From positions 1 through 64,000 of the forward strand of contig CAIUCH010000030.1 of assembly GCA_903897605.1 (NCBI GenBank): a stretch of 64,000 bases of DNA. Reading direction: 5' to 3'. The notes beneath the pieces were generated by a model that had not been told where the DNA came from, did no database searches, and saw nothing but the letters and a program-made list of their open reading frames with translations. Made by a program: the position numbers and the translations under genes. The stretch comes from an uncultured Alphaproteobacteria bacterium. GTDB lineage: Bacteria > Pseudomonadota > Alphaproteobacteria > Micropepsales > Micropepsaceae. Shown in pieces: positions 38,417 to 47,922 of this stretch; position 1 is the stretch's first letter, and every line of letters begins with the position of its first letter.

Positions 38417-40972
38417 TTGTCGGTTGAGGGCGAGTCAGGGGTGCGGATTTTGAAGCAAAACGATGCCGGATCGGCTGATCGGGTTCCGGATCTGGTTCTG
38501 CTGGCGCCGCTCGATGGCTGGGTCGCACCTCTGGACGAAGTGCCAGATCCGGTTTTCGCCGACAAGATGATGGGCGACGGCGTGGCGATCGATCCGACCG
38601 GTTCGATGCTCACCGCGCCCTGTGACGCCGAAGTGATCCTGCTGCATCCCAGCCTGCATGCGGTTACCTTGCGCGCGGCGAATGGCGCCGAGATTCTAAT
38701 GCATATCGGTCTGGATACCGTGGCGCTGGGTGGCGCCGGCTTCACCGCGCATGTGACCAAGGGCCAACAGGTTCGGGCCGGCGACAAACTGATTTCCTTC
38801 GATCTCGACCGGCTGGCGCAATCGGCGCGAAGTCTGATCACGCCGGTGATCGTCACCAATGGCGAGGATTTCGCCATCGCGCGCCGCTCGGTGAGTGCCG
38901 CCATCGCGAAGGGTCAGGAACTGATGACTTTGCGCCGGCTGACGCCGCTATCCGCGCTGGCGACGACCGCGCAACAGGAAGTCCGCGGCCATTTTCGTGT
39001 GCCCCTGGCGCTTGGCATTCATGCCCGGCCCGCGGCGCGGCTGGCGGGTCTGGCCAAGTCCTTCAATGCCGAGATCGTCATCCTGTTCGAGGACAAGCGC
39101 GCCAATGCCCGCAGTCCCGTCGCCCTGATGGGACTGGGCCTGACCAAGGGCGCGCGCGCCGTGGCGATCGCCAAAGGCGTTGACGCGGAAAAGGCCGTTG
39201 CCGCCTTGGTGGCGCTGATCGAAAGCGGAATGGGGGAAGCGGATCTCGCATCGCCGGATATCGCCGTGCCGGCACCGGCGCGGTCTGTGACAGCAGGCAC
39301 ATTGGCCGGCATCCGGGCCGCGCCCGGCATCGGATTGGGCGTCGCGGTACGACTGACGCGGCCCACGATCATGGTCGAGGAAATCGGCCAGAGCGCCAGT
39401 CATGAATTGAAGAGCCTCAATGGGGCTCTTGGCATGGTGAAGGAAAATCTGCGCGCGTCGATGGGCAAAAGAGGCCCGCAATCGGAGATCCTCGCCGCGC
39501 ATCTCTCTTTTCTCGACGATCCCGAATTGGTGGATTTTGCCGCACGGACAGTCGCGCATGGCAAAAGCGCCGGCTTTGCCTGGCGCCAGGCTGTCCAGGC
39601 TCAGATCGCGATTCTGCGCGGCTTGAAGGATCCCCTCCTGGCCGAACGCGCGGCCGATCTCGCCGATCTGGAAGGCCAGGTTCTGGCCGCGCTGGGCGGC
39701 GCGCCTGCCGGACCGGCGCTCGCGCTTCCGCAAAATGCCATTCTGCTGGCGGAAGACATTCTACCCTCGCAACTGATCGGCCTGGACGCGACCCGGCTCG
39801 CGGGCATCGCGACCGCCGGTGGCGGTCCCACCTCCCATGTCGCGATCCTGGCGGCGGCGATGAATATTCCGGCGTTGGTGGCGTGCGGTCCCGGACTTTT
39901 GGACATCGCCAATGGCGCGACCCTGTTGCTGAATGCCGACCATGGCGTCCTGACCGTCGATCCGTCCGAAGCGGTGCAGGAACAGATCCGGCAGAAGATC
40001 GCCGCCCGGCAGACGGCGCGCGCGGCGGCGCAAGCCAAGGCGCATGCGCTATGCCATACAAAAGATGGCGTGCGGATCGAGATCAGCGCCAATCTCGGCT
40101 CTGTCGACGACGCGGTCATCGCCGTGGCGGCGGGCGCGGAAGGCTGCGGCCTACTGCGCACCGAGTTTCTTTTTCTGGACCGCCAATCGCCACCCGGCGA
40201 AGCCGAGCAGATCGAAGTCTACCGGGCCATCGCGAAGACATTGGGCGACCGGCCGTTGATCGTCCGCACTCTCGATATAGGCGGCGACAAGCCTGCCGCC
40301 TATCTGCCGTTTCCGCCAGAAGAGAATCCCGCCCTGGGTTTGCGTGGGGTGCGGGCCAGCCTGTGGCGGCCGGAGCTTCTGGTCACTCAATTGCGCGCCA
40401 TTTTGCGCGGCATTCCCGCCGAACAATGCCGCATCATGGTGCCGATGATCGCCTCGCTGGCGGAATTGCGCCAGGTGCGCAAAATCCTGGACGATGTGCG
40501 CCGGGAGCTGGGAATCGCGGATAAGATCGCGCTGGGCGTCATGGTGGAAACTCCGGCGGCGGCGATCACGGCCGACATCCTTGCGGGCGAAGCCGATTTC
40601 CTGTCCATCGGCACCAACGACCTGACGCAATATTGCCTGGCGATGGACCGGGGCAATGCCAATGTCGCGGCCGGGTTCGATGCCCTGCATCCGGCAGTGC
40701 TGCGATTGATCGCCGCGACCACCGAGGGCGCGGATAAGCATCATCGCCGGACAGGTGTTTGCGGCGGGCTGGCGTCTGATCCGGCGGCGGCGCCAATCCT
40801 GGTCGGGTTGGGCGTGCGGGGATTGTCCAGCACCGCCAGCCAGATCGCCAACATCAAGGCCTTGCTCGGCAATGTGACCCTCGAACAGTGCCGGCATCTT
40901 GCACAAAAAGCGTTGCTTGCGACGTCGGCGGCCGAAGTGCGCGCGCTTGCGCTCAACATGGGAGAACCCTGA
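38417..40972 (+). CDS. PTS fusion protein EIIA(Glc-type)-HPr-Enzyme I
   Basis: An 851-residue phosphotransferase chain. EIIA-Glc-like domain (about 25-150) has both active-site His in SLHAVTL and LMHIGLDTVAL. HPr (about 190-280) has the phosphorylatable His in ALGIHARPAARL. Enzyme I (about 300-850) has the phospho-His in GGGPTSHVAILA and the PEP-binding GVCGGLAS. The whole relay from PEP to the EIIB domain of the next gene is thus encoded in two genes. The start is TTG 38417 with GAGGG upstream; GTG 38441 is possible. Its stop overlaps the permease ATG by one base. Confidence 0.93.
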   Translation: MSVEGESGVRILKQNDAGSADRVPDLVLLAPLDGWVAPLDEVPDPVFADKMMGDGVAIDPTGSMLTAPCDAEVILLHPSLHAVTLRAANGAEILMHIGLDTVALGGAGFTAHVTKGQQVRAGDKLISFDLDRLAQSARSLITPVIVTNGEDFAIARRSVSAAIAKGQELMTLRRLTPLSALATTAQQEVRGHFRVPLALGIHARPAARLAGLAKSFNAEIVILFEDKRANARSPVALMGLGLTKGARAVAIAKGVDAEKAVAALVALIESGMGEADLASPDIAVPAPARSVTAGTLAGIRAAPGIGLGVAVRLTRPTIMVEEIGQSASHELKSLNGALGMVKENLRASMGKRGPQSEILAAHLSFLDDPELVDFAARTVAHGKSAGFAWRQAVQAQIAILRGLKDPLLAERAADLADLEGQVLAALGGAPAGPALALPQNAILLAEDILPSQLIGLDATRLAGIATAGGGPTSHVAILAAAMNIPALVACGPGLLDIANGATLLLNADHGVLTVDPSEAVQEQIRQKIAARQTARAAAQAKAHALCHTKDGVRIEISANLGSVDDAVIAVAAGAEGCGLLRTEFLFLDRQSPPGEAEQIEVYRAIAKTLGDRPLIVRTLDIGGDKPAAYLPFPPEENPALGLRGVRASLWRPELLVTQLRAILRGIPAEQCRIMVPMIASLAELRQVRKILDDVRRELGIADKIALGVMVETPAAAITADILAGEADFLSIGTNDLTQYCLAMDRGNANVAAGFDALHPAVLRLIAATTEGADKHHRRTGVCGGLASDPAAAPILVGLGVRGLSSTASQIANIKALLGNVTLEQCRHLAQKALLATSAAEVRALALNMGEP

Positions 40973-42657
40973 TGCGTGCTATCCTTGGATGGCTGCAGCC
41001 TTTGGGCGGCGCCTTGCTGCTGCCGATCGCGGCCTTGCCGATTGCCGGATTGCTGCTCAGGCTGGGCCAACCCGATCTTCTGAACCTGCCTTTCATCGCG
41101 GCGGCGGGCGATGCCGTATTCTCCAATCTGGGTTTGCTGTTCGCCATCGGCGTCGCCGTCGGTCTGGCGAAAGACAATAACGGCGCGGCGGGGCTTGCCG
41201 GCGCGATCTGCTTTCTGATCGCCAACAAGGGCGCCATCGCCTTGCTGCAGCCGCCGGCGGAATTATTGAAGGGCGTGCCCGCGGCGTTTCAGGCCATGAC
41301 CATCGCCACCTTCAAAGCCGACGCCATTGCCCGCAGCAGCGTGCCGATGGGGCTTTTGTCCGGCATCATCGCGGGCAAAGCCTATAACCGCTTCCACGCG
41401 CTGAAGCTGCCCGAATATCTCGCCTTCTTCGGCCGCCGCCGTTCGGTGCCGATCATTTCCGGCCTGGGTGGTTTGGTTCTGGCGGCGCTATTCGGCTTCA
41501 CCTGGCAGGCGCTCAATCAATTCATCGATGTCGCCAGCCGCGCCGTGCTGGCGCATGGTCTGCTGGGGGCTTTTCTGTTCGGCATTCTCAACCGGCTGCT
41601 GATCATTGTCGGCCTGCATCACATCCTGAACAATTTCGTCTATTTCATCATGGGCGATTATCACGGCGTATTCGGCGATCTGAATCGCTTCTTCGCCGGC
41701 GATCCTACGGCCGGCACCTTCATGACCGGATTTTTCCCGGCCCTGATGTTCGGCCTGCCCGCCGCCTGCCTGGCGATGTATCACGCCGCGCGGATCGACC
41801 GCAAAGCGGCGGTCGCCGGCATGTTCCTGTCGATGGCGCTGACCGTGTTCATCACCGGCGTCACCGAGCCGATCGAGTTTTCCTTTATCTTCCAGGCGCC
41901 GATTCTTTACGCCCTGCACGCGTTGCTCACCGGCATTGCGATGGTGATCATGAGCCTGTTGGGGGTTCATCTCGGCTACACCTTCTCGGCGGGACTGATC
42001 GACTATGTGATCAATTTCAAGCTGGCGACGCGGCCCTTGCTGCTGCTGCCGGTGGGATTGGCCTATTTCGCTCTCTATTACGGCCTGTTCCGCTTTGTCA
42101 TTCAGCGCTTCAATCTGGCGACGCCGGGCCGCGAAGCGCCCGAGGTCGCGGTCGCCGCGCAACGAGCATCCGCGGGCAACCGGGAAGATGGTTTCGTCGT
42201 GGCCCTGGGCGGCGCCGCCAATCTGATATCGATCGATGCCTGCACCACGCGGCTGCGATTGATCGTCGCCGACCAGAGCAAGGTTGACGAAGCCGCGCTC
42301 AAGGCGCTGGGCGCGCGCGGTGTCATCCGGCCCTCGGACAAGGCGCTGCAGGTCGTGCTGGGGCCCATCGCCGACCAGGTCGCCGGCGATATCCGCGCCG
42401 CGGTGGCGCGCGGTTCGAAAGCGGCGCCGGCCCAGGACCGGGACCGATTGCTTTTTCTCCTGGGCGGCCGCGCCAATCTGGTGAATATGGTCGCGCGCAG
42501 CAGCCGTCTGGTGGTGGATGTGAAAGACCCCGCCAAGGTTGCCGAAGCGGCTTTGCGGGATTTTGCGCCCCGCGGCCTGGTCCGCATCGCACCAGCCCGC
42601 TGGCAGATCATCATCGGGCCGGATGCGCCGGCATGGGCACAAACATCTGGCGCTTGA
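40972..42657 (+). CDS. PTS N-acetylglucosamine EIICBB permease (NagE-like)
   Basis: A 561-residue transporter. EIIC (about 1-380) has about ten spans and the motif GLHHILNNFVYFIMGDYHGVFGDLNRFF plus FITGVTEPIEFSF, pointing to GlcNAc. The first EIIB (about 405-480) keeps the phospho-Cys in DACTTRLRL. A second EIIB-like domain (about 490-555) has VARSSRLVV at this place, so the Cys is replaced by Arg. EIIA is supplied by the fusion protein encoded upstream. The ORF track begins at 40888; ATG 40972 is coupled to the upstream TGA. Confidence 0.93.
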   Translation: MRAILGWLQPLGGALLLPIAALPIAGLLLRLGQPDLLNLPFIAAAGDAVFSNLGLLFAIGVAVGLAKDNNGAAGLAGAICFLIANKGAIALLQPPAELLKGVPAAFQAMTIATFKADAIARSSVPMGLLSGIIAGKAYNRFHALKLPEYLAFFGRRRSVPIISGLGGLVLAALFGFTWQALNQFIDVASRAVLAHGLLGAFLFGILNRLLIIVGLHHILNNFVYFIMGDYHGVFGDLNRFFAGDPTAGTFMTGFFPALMFGLPAACLAMYHAARIDRKAAVAGMFLSMALTVFITGVTEPIEFSFIFQAPILYALHALLTGIAMVIMSLLGVHLGYTFSAGLIDYVINFKLATRPLLLLPVGLAYFALYYGLFRFVIQRFNLATPGREAPEVAVAAQRASAGNREDGFVVALGGAANLISIDACTTRLRLIVADQSKVDEAALKALGARGVIRPSDKALQVVLGPIADQVAGDIRAAVARGSKAAPAQDRDRLLFLLGGRANLVNMVARSSRLVVDVKDPAKVAEAALRDFAPRGLVRIAPARWQIIIGPDAPAWAQTSGA

Positions 42658-42702
42658 GCCGTTCTTCTGCGAGAGGAAGGCGCCCATTTTGATGGAGTTC
42701 GC

Positions 42703-43425
42703 ATGTCCATTCTTCTGGAAGTCTGTGTCGACAGCCCGGTCGGCTTGAAGGCCGCGATCGCGGGCGGCGCCGACCGGATCGAACTCTGCTCATCCTTGTC
42801 GGTGGGCGGCTTGACCCCCAGCCCGGGCTTTATCGCCTTCGCCTCGAAAAGCTCCAGGCCCAGCCGCGCCATGATCCGCCCACGGGTGGGCGACTATGTC
42901 TATTCGGAAGACGAAATCGACGTCATGCGGCGCGACATCGATACCGTGCGCGCCGCCGGGCTGGCTGGGGTCGTCATTGGCGCGAGCCTTCCCTCCTACC
43001 ATCTGGACGAAAAAATCATTGCCCGCCTGGCGGAGCATGCCAAAGGTCTGGAACTGACCTTGAACCGCACCGTGGACATGTCGCCCGAACCATTGGCGGC
43101 AGTGGACATGGCGCTGTCATTGGGATTCCGCTCCATCCTGACATCGGGCGGCAGCCTCAAGGCGCCGGACGGCGCGGAGACCATCGCGGCGATGGTTCGC
43201 AGGGCCGGTGGCAAGCTCGAAATTCTCGCCGGCAGCGGCGTCAGTGCCGACAATGTCAAGCAACTGGTGGCAAAGACCGGCGTGCGCGAAGTGCACGGTT
43301 CCTTCAGCGCGCCCTGGCCCGGGATCGACGAGAGGCTGGTGTGCTTCGGTTATATCGGGCCGGACGCACGCGAAACCAGTGAAGCGCAAGTGCGGCGCGT
43401 GAAGTCGGCCTTGTCGGAAATCTGA
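42703..43425 (+). CDS. cutC: CutC family protein
   Basis: A 240-residue TIM-barrel protein. LEVCVDSPVGLKAAIAGGADRIELCSSLSVGGLTPS, MIRPRVGDYVYSEDEIDVM and TSGG..APDGAE are CutC signatures. The family was named for copper homeostasis in E. coli, but that role is disputed. Here it sits 45 bp after nagE on the same strand, in a GlcNAc operon, which hints at a metabolic role with amino sugars. GATGGAG precedes the ATG. It is convergent with the RND outer-membrane gene. Confidence 0.9.
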   Translation: MSILLEVCVDSPVGLKAAIAGGADRIELCSSLSVGGLTPSPGFIAFASKSSRPSRAMIRPRVGDYVYSEDEIDVMRRDIDTVRAAGLAGVVIGASLPSYHLDEKIIARLAEHAKGLELTLNRTVDMSPEPLAAVDMALSLGFRSILTSGGSLKAPDGAETIAAMVRRAGGKLEILAGSGVSADNVKQLVAKTGVREVHGSFSAPWPGIDERLVCFGYIGPDARETSEAQVRRVKSALSEI

Positions 43426-43447
43426 GCGGGATTATTTGCGGTTGCGG

Positions 43448-44842
43448 TTAAGGCGCCGCGGCGTTCCATCCGCCGCCCAGTGCCTTGAACAAGGCGACGA
43501 CCGCGACCAGATGGGCGCGGCGGATATCGGAATATTGATTACGGACGGCATAAAGCGCCCGTTCGGCATCGGTCACCACCAGAAAGTCGGTATAGCCCGC
43601 GATATATTTGCGCTGTGCGGCGCGAAGGACTTTTTCGCTCTGCGTCGCCTGTTCCTTCAGGGCGTCCTCCTGGGCCGACAGATGCTGAATGTTGCCCAAG
43701 GCATTCTCGACATCCGCGAAAGCGGCAATGACCGCGGCCCGGTAGGCCGCCAAAAGTTCTTCTTCGCGCGCCTTGGTTTCGTCCGTCTTGGCGCGGATTT
43801 TTCCACCATCGAAGATGACCTGGACCAGCGACGCCGCCGCATTCGCAGCCAAGCCCGTGCCGGGAAGCGTATCGATGGCGGCAGCGAGTGCGGGATAGGC
43901 AAGCCCGCCATTGGCGGTCAGCGTGATGTCGGGCAGGTAGGCGACGCGGGCCGTTTCCAGGTCGGCATGCGCGGCCTTGAGGCTGGCTTCGGCCGCGGCG
44001 ATGTCGGGACGGCGCACCAGCAATTCCGATGTCAGGCCCGGCCGCACCGCCGGCGCCATCAGCTTGTCCAGATTCTCGCCCGTGACGACGAAGCCTTCCG
44101 GCGTGCGGCCCAATAGCGTCGCCAGCGCGGTGCGCGATTCCAGTTCTTGCTGTTCGAGCGCGGGCAAGGCGGCCTTGTCCGCCGCGATGGTGGCCAGCTG
44201 CTGCGTCAGTTCGGAATTCGCCGCGTATCCGGCCGTCACCCGCCGTTGCACCACATTCAAGATCTCGTCCGAGGATTTGAGATTGGCTTTCGTCACCCCA
44301 AGCCGTTCGCGCAACGACAGGAGCTGGAAATAGGCGTTGGCGACACTTGATGTCGTGGTCAGCGCCACCGTCGCGCGGTCCGCGCGGCTGGCGTCGCGGG
44401 CGAATTTGGCGGCATCGGCGGCGTCCCGGTTCTTGCCCCAGAAATCCAGCTCGTAACTGGCGCCCAGGGCGGCGCTATAGTCGGTCTCGCGCTGTGAAAC
44501 CCCGCTGGCCTGCCCATAGAAGGAATTGAGGTTGGCGCCGAAGCCCAGGCTTGGCAAAAGCGCGGCGCCCGCTTGCCTGGCGCGCGCGTCCGCCTGCCGC
44601 AGCCGGGCGGCAGCCTGGGCGATATCGAGATTGCTGGTCTGCGCTTGATCGATCATGGCCGCCAGTTGCGCATCGCCAAAACCCTTCCACCAGTCTTGCG
44701 CTGGCCAGACCGAAGCGTCTGCCGCCGCCGGCTGCTCAAAGCCAGCCGGGACGTCTTGCGGCGAAAGCTGTGGAACGGGTGTGCTCTCGCAGCCATAGAG
44801 CAGAAGCGCGCAGACCGCGGTCGATGCCAGCCCCTTCTTCAT
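43448..44842 (-). CDS. RND efflux outer-membrane lipoprotein (NodT/CusC family)
   Basis: A 464-residue outer-membrane channel with a lipobox (LLLYGC at about residue 18) after the signal peptide. It has the duplicated TolC-like helical pattern: WWKGFGDAQLAAMIDQAQTSNLDIAQAAARLRQADAR in the first half and LLVRRPDIAAAEASLKAAHADLETARVAYLP in the second. It is the last gene of the minus-strand efflux operon, and its start overlaps the RND stop by 4 bp (ATGA). Confidence 0.93.
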   Translation of the reverse strand: MKKGLASTAVCALLLYGCESTPVPQLSPQDVPAGFEQPAAADASVWPAQDWWKGFGDAQLAAMIDQAQTSNLDIAQAAARLRQADARARQAGAALLPSLGFGANLNSFYGQASGVSQRETDYSAALGASYELDFWGKNRDAADAAKFARDASRADRATVALTTTSSVANAYFQLLSLRERLGVTKANLKSSDEILNVVQRRVTAGYAANSELTQQLATIAADKAALPALEQQELESRTALATLLGRTPEGFVVTGENLDKLMAPAVRPGLTSELLVRRPDIAAAEASLKAAHADLETARVAYLPDITLTANGGLAYPALAAAIDTLPGTGLAANAAASLVQVIFDGGKIRAKTDETKAREEELLAAYRAAVIAAFADVENALGNIQHLSAQEDALKEQATQSEKVLRAAQRKYIAGYTDFLVVTDAERALYAVRNQYSDIRRAHLVAVVALFKALGGGWNAAAP

Positions 44843-47800
44843 GGGCTCACCTTTCGCGGACCGCCAAAACGCTCTGCCAGGGCCGGAAGAACGATCAGGT
44901 TGAGAAGGGTCGAAGTGATCAGCCCGCCCAGCACCGTCACCGCCATCGGGCCTTCAATTTCCTGACCCGGGCGGTTGATGCCGATCGCCAGCGGCATCAA
45001 TCCCAATGCGGTCACCGCGGCTGTCATCAGGATGGGAATAAGCCGCTCCTGGGCGCCGCGCAAAACGATGCCGGGGTTCCAGGGCGCGCCTTCGACCTCG
45101 ACCAGATGCTCGTAATGCGACAGAAGCAGTATGGCGTTGCGGGCGCTGACCCCGAAGACCGTGACCAGGCCTACCATCGCGCCCAACGACAGGCCCCCGC
45201 CGATCGAGGCAAGGGCGGCCACGCTTCCGATCAGGCTGAAGGGCAAATTCACCAGAACCAGCCAGGTGTGCGCCCGCCACTGGAAGCTGACGAACAGGAT
45301 CAGTCCGATCAGCGCCAGCGCCAGCGCCGTGAATAGAAGCATCTGCAATTCGGCGGCCTGTTGCGCCTGGGCGGCGCCGCTGAATTCGACATAGACGCCG
45401 GGCCGCAGTTTGAGGGCCGCCACGCGCGCCTGGGCATCGTTGACGGTGGTCTGAAGCGAACGGCCCACGACATTGAACGTGATGACGTCGAAGCGCTGGC
45501 CGCCGTCATGGGAGATCGCGGCGCGCGTCTGGGTCGGAATGATGCGTGCGACCTGGTTGAGCGAAACCGGGCCCAGCGGCCCCGAGATCATCAGGCCGGC
45601 CATGGTTTCGGGACGGTTGCGCTGGCTGGCGGGCAGCAGCATGACGACATCGACCGTGCGGATGCCGGCATAGGTCTGGCCTACCGTGGCGCCGGAAAAG
45701 CCGGTCTGCACGGTGTCCAATACGTCCCCCGCCTTGAGGCCGCTGGCGGCAAGACCGTCGGGCCGCAATTGAACCGAAATAGTCGGCGTGCCGCTCTGGG
45801 GCTTGAATTGCAGATCCGCGATTCCCGGCGTTCCCGAAAGCGCCGCTTCGATGCTGTGCGCGGTGGCGTCCAGAGCGTCGAGCTGATCGCCAAAGACCTT
45901 GACCGAGACGTCGCCGGTATCGCCGGTCAGGCTTTCACTGATGCGGTCGCCCAGGAAGGTGACGACTTCGGTCTGGACGCCGGGATAGTTGGATAAGATT
46001 TGCCGTAGCGTGTTCTCCGCCTCGGTCTGGTCGACCCCGGAATTGGGCTTGAGCTCGATATGAAATTCGCTTTGATGCGGCCCATTGGTGTCTTCGCCCA
46101 GTTCGGCGCGCCCGATCTGCTGCGACACGGTGGCGACATAGGAAAGCGCCAGTATCTCGGCGCTGATGCGCTTGCCGATTGCGCGCATCTCCTCCAGGGA
46201 GGCGCCCGGCGTCGAGGCATCGACCTGCGAGACGAAGTGGTTTTCCTTGAAGTCGGGCATGAAGCTGGACGGCAGGAAGGGCAGCACCGCCACCGCGGCG
46301 ACCGTCAGCACCGCCAGCACCACCACGACGGAACGGAAATGGCCATAGACAAACCCGATGGAACGGCTCTGCCATTGCTTCAGCATCCGCATCCAGCCGA
46401 AATCGGCATGCGCATCGCGCGGGGTGAGCCAAAGGGCTGAAAGCGCGGGCGCCGCCGTCAAGGCGACGACCAGCGAGGCCAGCACGGCCAGGATGAAGGC
46501 CAGCGCCAACGGGCCGACAAAGTGCCCCTGGACATTGGTGGCGAAAAGCTCGGGCAGAAAGACCGCGATGACGACAAAGGTCGCATAGACCACCGGTCCG
46601 CGCACTTCCAAAGTGGCGTCACGGATGACCGCAAGACGCGGGCGCGGCAGTTCCAGGCCGGCATTTTCGCCCAACCGGCGAAGCACATTCTCGATCCCGA
46701 TGATCGCGTCATCGACCAGCACGCCCAGAGCGACCGCGAAGCCGCCCAAGGTCATCGTATTCAGCGTCAGGCCCATCCGTTCCAGGATGGCGGTTGCGGC
46801 CAGAAGCGACAGAGGAATCGCCAGAAAAGTGATGAGGGCCGAACGCCAATCCCGCAGGAACAGATAAAGCACCGCCAGGATAAGGATGGCGGCGATGACC
46901 AGCGATTGGGCCAGCGAGGTTACCGCGCTTTCAATGAAGTTGGCCGGTCTTTGCAGCGCCGGATAGACGGTTATGCCCTGCGCCTTCAAGGCGGGGGCAA
47001 GATGGGCGAGGGCCGCTTCGACCGCCCGGCTCGTCTCCAGCGTGTTGGCGCCATACTGGCTGGCAAGCGAGAGAAGAATGCCCGGTCGGCCCTGGATGAG
47101 GGCGTCGCCGGATCGCAGCCCCGCTTCCTGCTTGACGGTGGCGAGGTCGCCAATGGTCAGCGGCGTGCCGGAGCGAACTGCGAGCACGGCATGGGCGATG
47201 GTCGCGACATCGGGCGAGGGTACGGGCGTCTGGATCAACACGCGCTGATGCGCCAAATCGATGAAGCCCGCGCCCTTGAGCGAGAGAGCGGCGCGGGCGG
47301 CGTCGGCGATCTCGGTCAGGGTCACGCCATAGGACGTCATCCGCGCCAGGTCAGGCTGAATCTGGATCTGCCGCACCGCGCCGCCATAAACGATGACATG
47401 CGCCACGCCGGGCACGGCCAGCAGAGCCGGTTTCATCACCCAATCCGCCGCATCGCGCAGGGAAAAAGCGTCCAGCTTGTCGGAGGTCAGTCCGATCTTC
47501 AGCAGGTCCATGGTGCTGGAGGTGAGCGGCGAAAGTTTCGGTGTGCCCACGCCAAGTGGCAGGCTCGAGCCCAATTCACTCAGGCGTTCGGAAATGCCCT
47601 GGCGGGCATTGTAGAGATTCACATTGTCGGCGAACTGCACCTTGATGACCGACAGGCCGGGAATAGATTGCGACCGAATCGTCGCAAGGCCATTGGCGCC
47701 ATTGACGGCATTCTCGATCGGCTTGGTGACAAGCTGTTCGACCTGCTGCGCCGTGAAGCCCGGCGCCTCGGTCTGGATGTCGACGGTCGAAGGAACAAAG

Positions 47801-47922
47801 TCGGGAAAGACATCCAGCGGCGCGCTGCGCGCCGCCCAGAATCCCGCCAGCAGTGCGATCAGAGTGAGCGTCGCAATGGTGCCTGAGAAGCGGACGCACA
47901 GATCGACAAGCCAGCGCATCAC
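44839..47922 (-). CDS. RND efflux pump, inner-membrane transporter (HME-like)
   Basis: A 1027-residue proton-driven exporter with twelve membrane spans. The N-terminus (APLDVFPDFVPSTVDIQTEAPG) matches the heavy-metal RND branch (CzcA/CusA) rather than the AcrB branch. TM4 keeps acidic residues in GVLVDDAIIGIENVLRRLG. The periplasmic region FMPDFKENHFVSQVDASTPG and the stretch PHQSEFHIELKP lack methionine where CusA has its copper/silver triad, as judged from memory of CusA. The substrate is thus open. It is flanked by its fusion and outer-membrane partners. Confidence 0.92.
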   Translation of the reverse strand: MMRWLVDLCVRFSGTIATLTLIALLAGFWAARSAPLDVFPDFVPSTVDIQTEAPGFTAQQVEQLVTKPIENAVNGANGLATIRSQSIPGLSVIKVQFADNVNLYNARQGISERLSELGSSLPLGVGTPKLSPLTSSTMDLLKIGLTSDKLDAFSLRDAADWVMKPALLAVPGVAHVIVYGGAVRQIQIQPDLARMTSYGVTLTEIADAARAALSLKGAGFIDLAHQRVLIQTPVPSPDVATIAHAVLAVRSGTPLTIGDLATVKQEAGLRSGDALIQGRPGILLSLASQYGANTLETSRAVEAALAHLAPALKAQGITVYPALQRPANFIESAVTSLAQSLVIAAILILAVLYLFLRDWRSALITFLAIPLSLLAATAILERMGLTLNTMTLGGFAVALGVLVDDAIIGIENVLRRLGENAGLELPRPRLAVIRDATLEVRGPVVYATFVVIAVFLPELFATNVQGHFVGPLALAFILAVLASLVVALTAAPALSALWLTPRDAHADFGWMRMLKQWQSRSIGFVYGHFRSVVVVLAVLTVAAVAVLPFLPSSFMPDFKENHFVSQVDASTPGASLEEMRAIGKRISAEILALSYVATVSQQIGRAELGEDTNGPHQSEFHIELKPNSGVDQTEAENTLRQILSNYPGVQTEVVTFLGDRISESLTGDTGDVSVKVFGDQLDALDATAHSIEAALSGTPGIADLQFKPQSGTPTISVQLRPDGLAASGLKAGDVLDTVQTGFSGATVGQTYAGIRTVDVVMLLPASQRNRPETMAGLMISGPLGPVSLNQVARIIPTQTRAAISHDGGQRFDVITFNVVGRSLQTTVNDAQARVAALKLRPGVYVEFSGAAQAQQAAELQMLLFTALALALIGLILFVSFQWRAHTWLVLVNLPFSLIGSVAALASIGGGLSLGAMVGLVTVFGVSARNAILLLSHYEHLVEVEGAPWNPGIVLRGAQERLIPILMTAAVTALGLMPLAIGINRPGQEIEGPMAVTVLGGLITSTLLNLIVLPALAERFGGPRKVSP

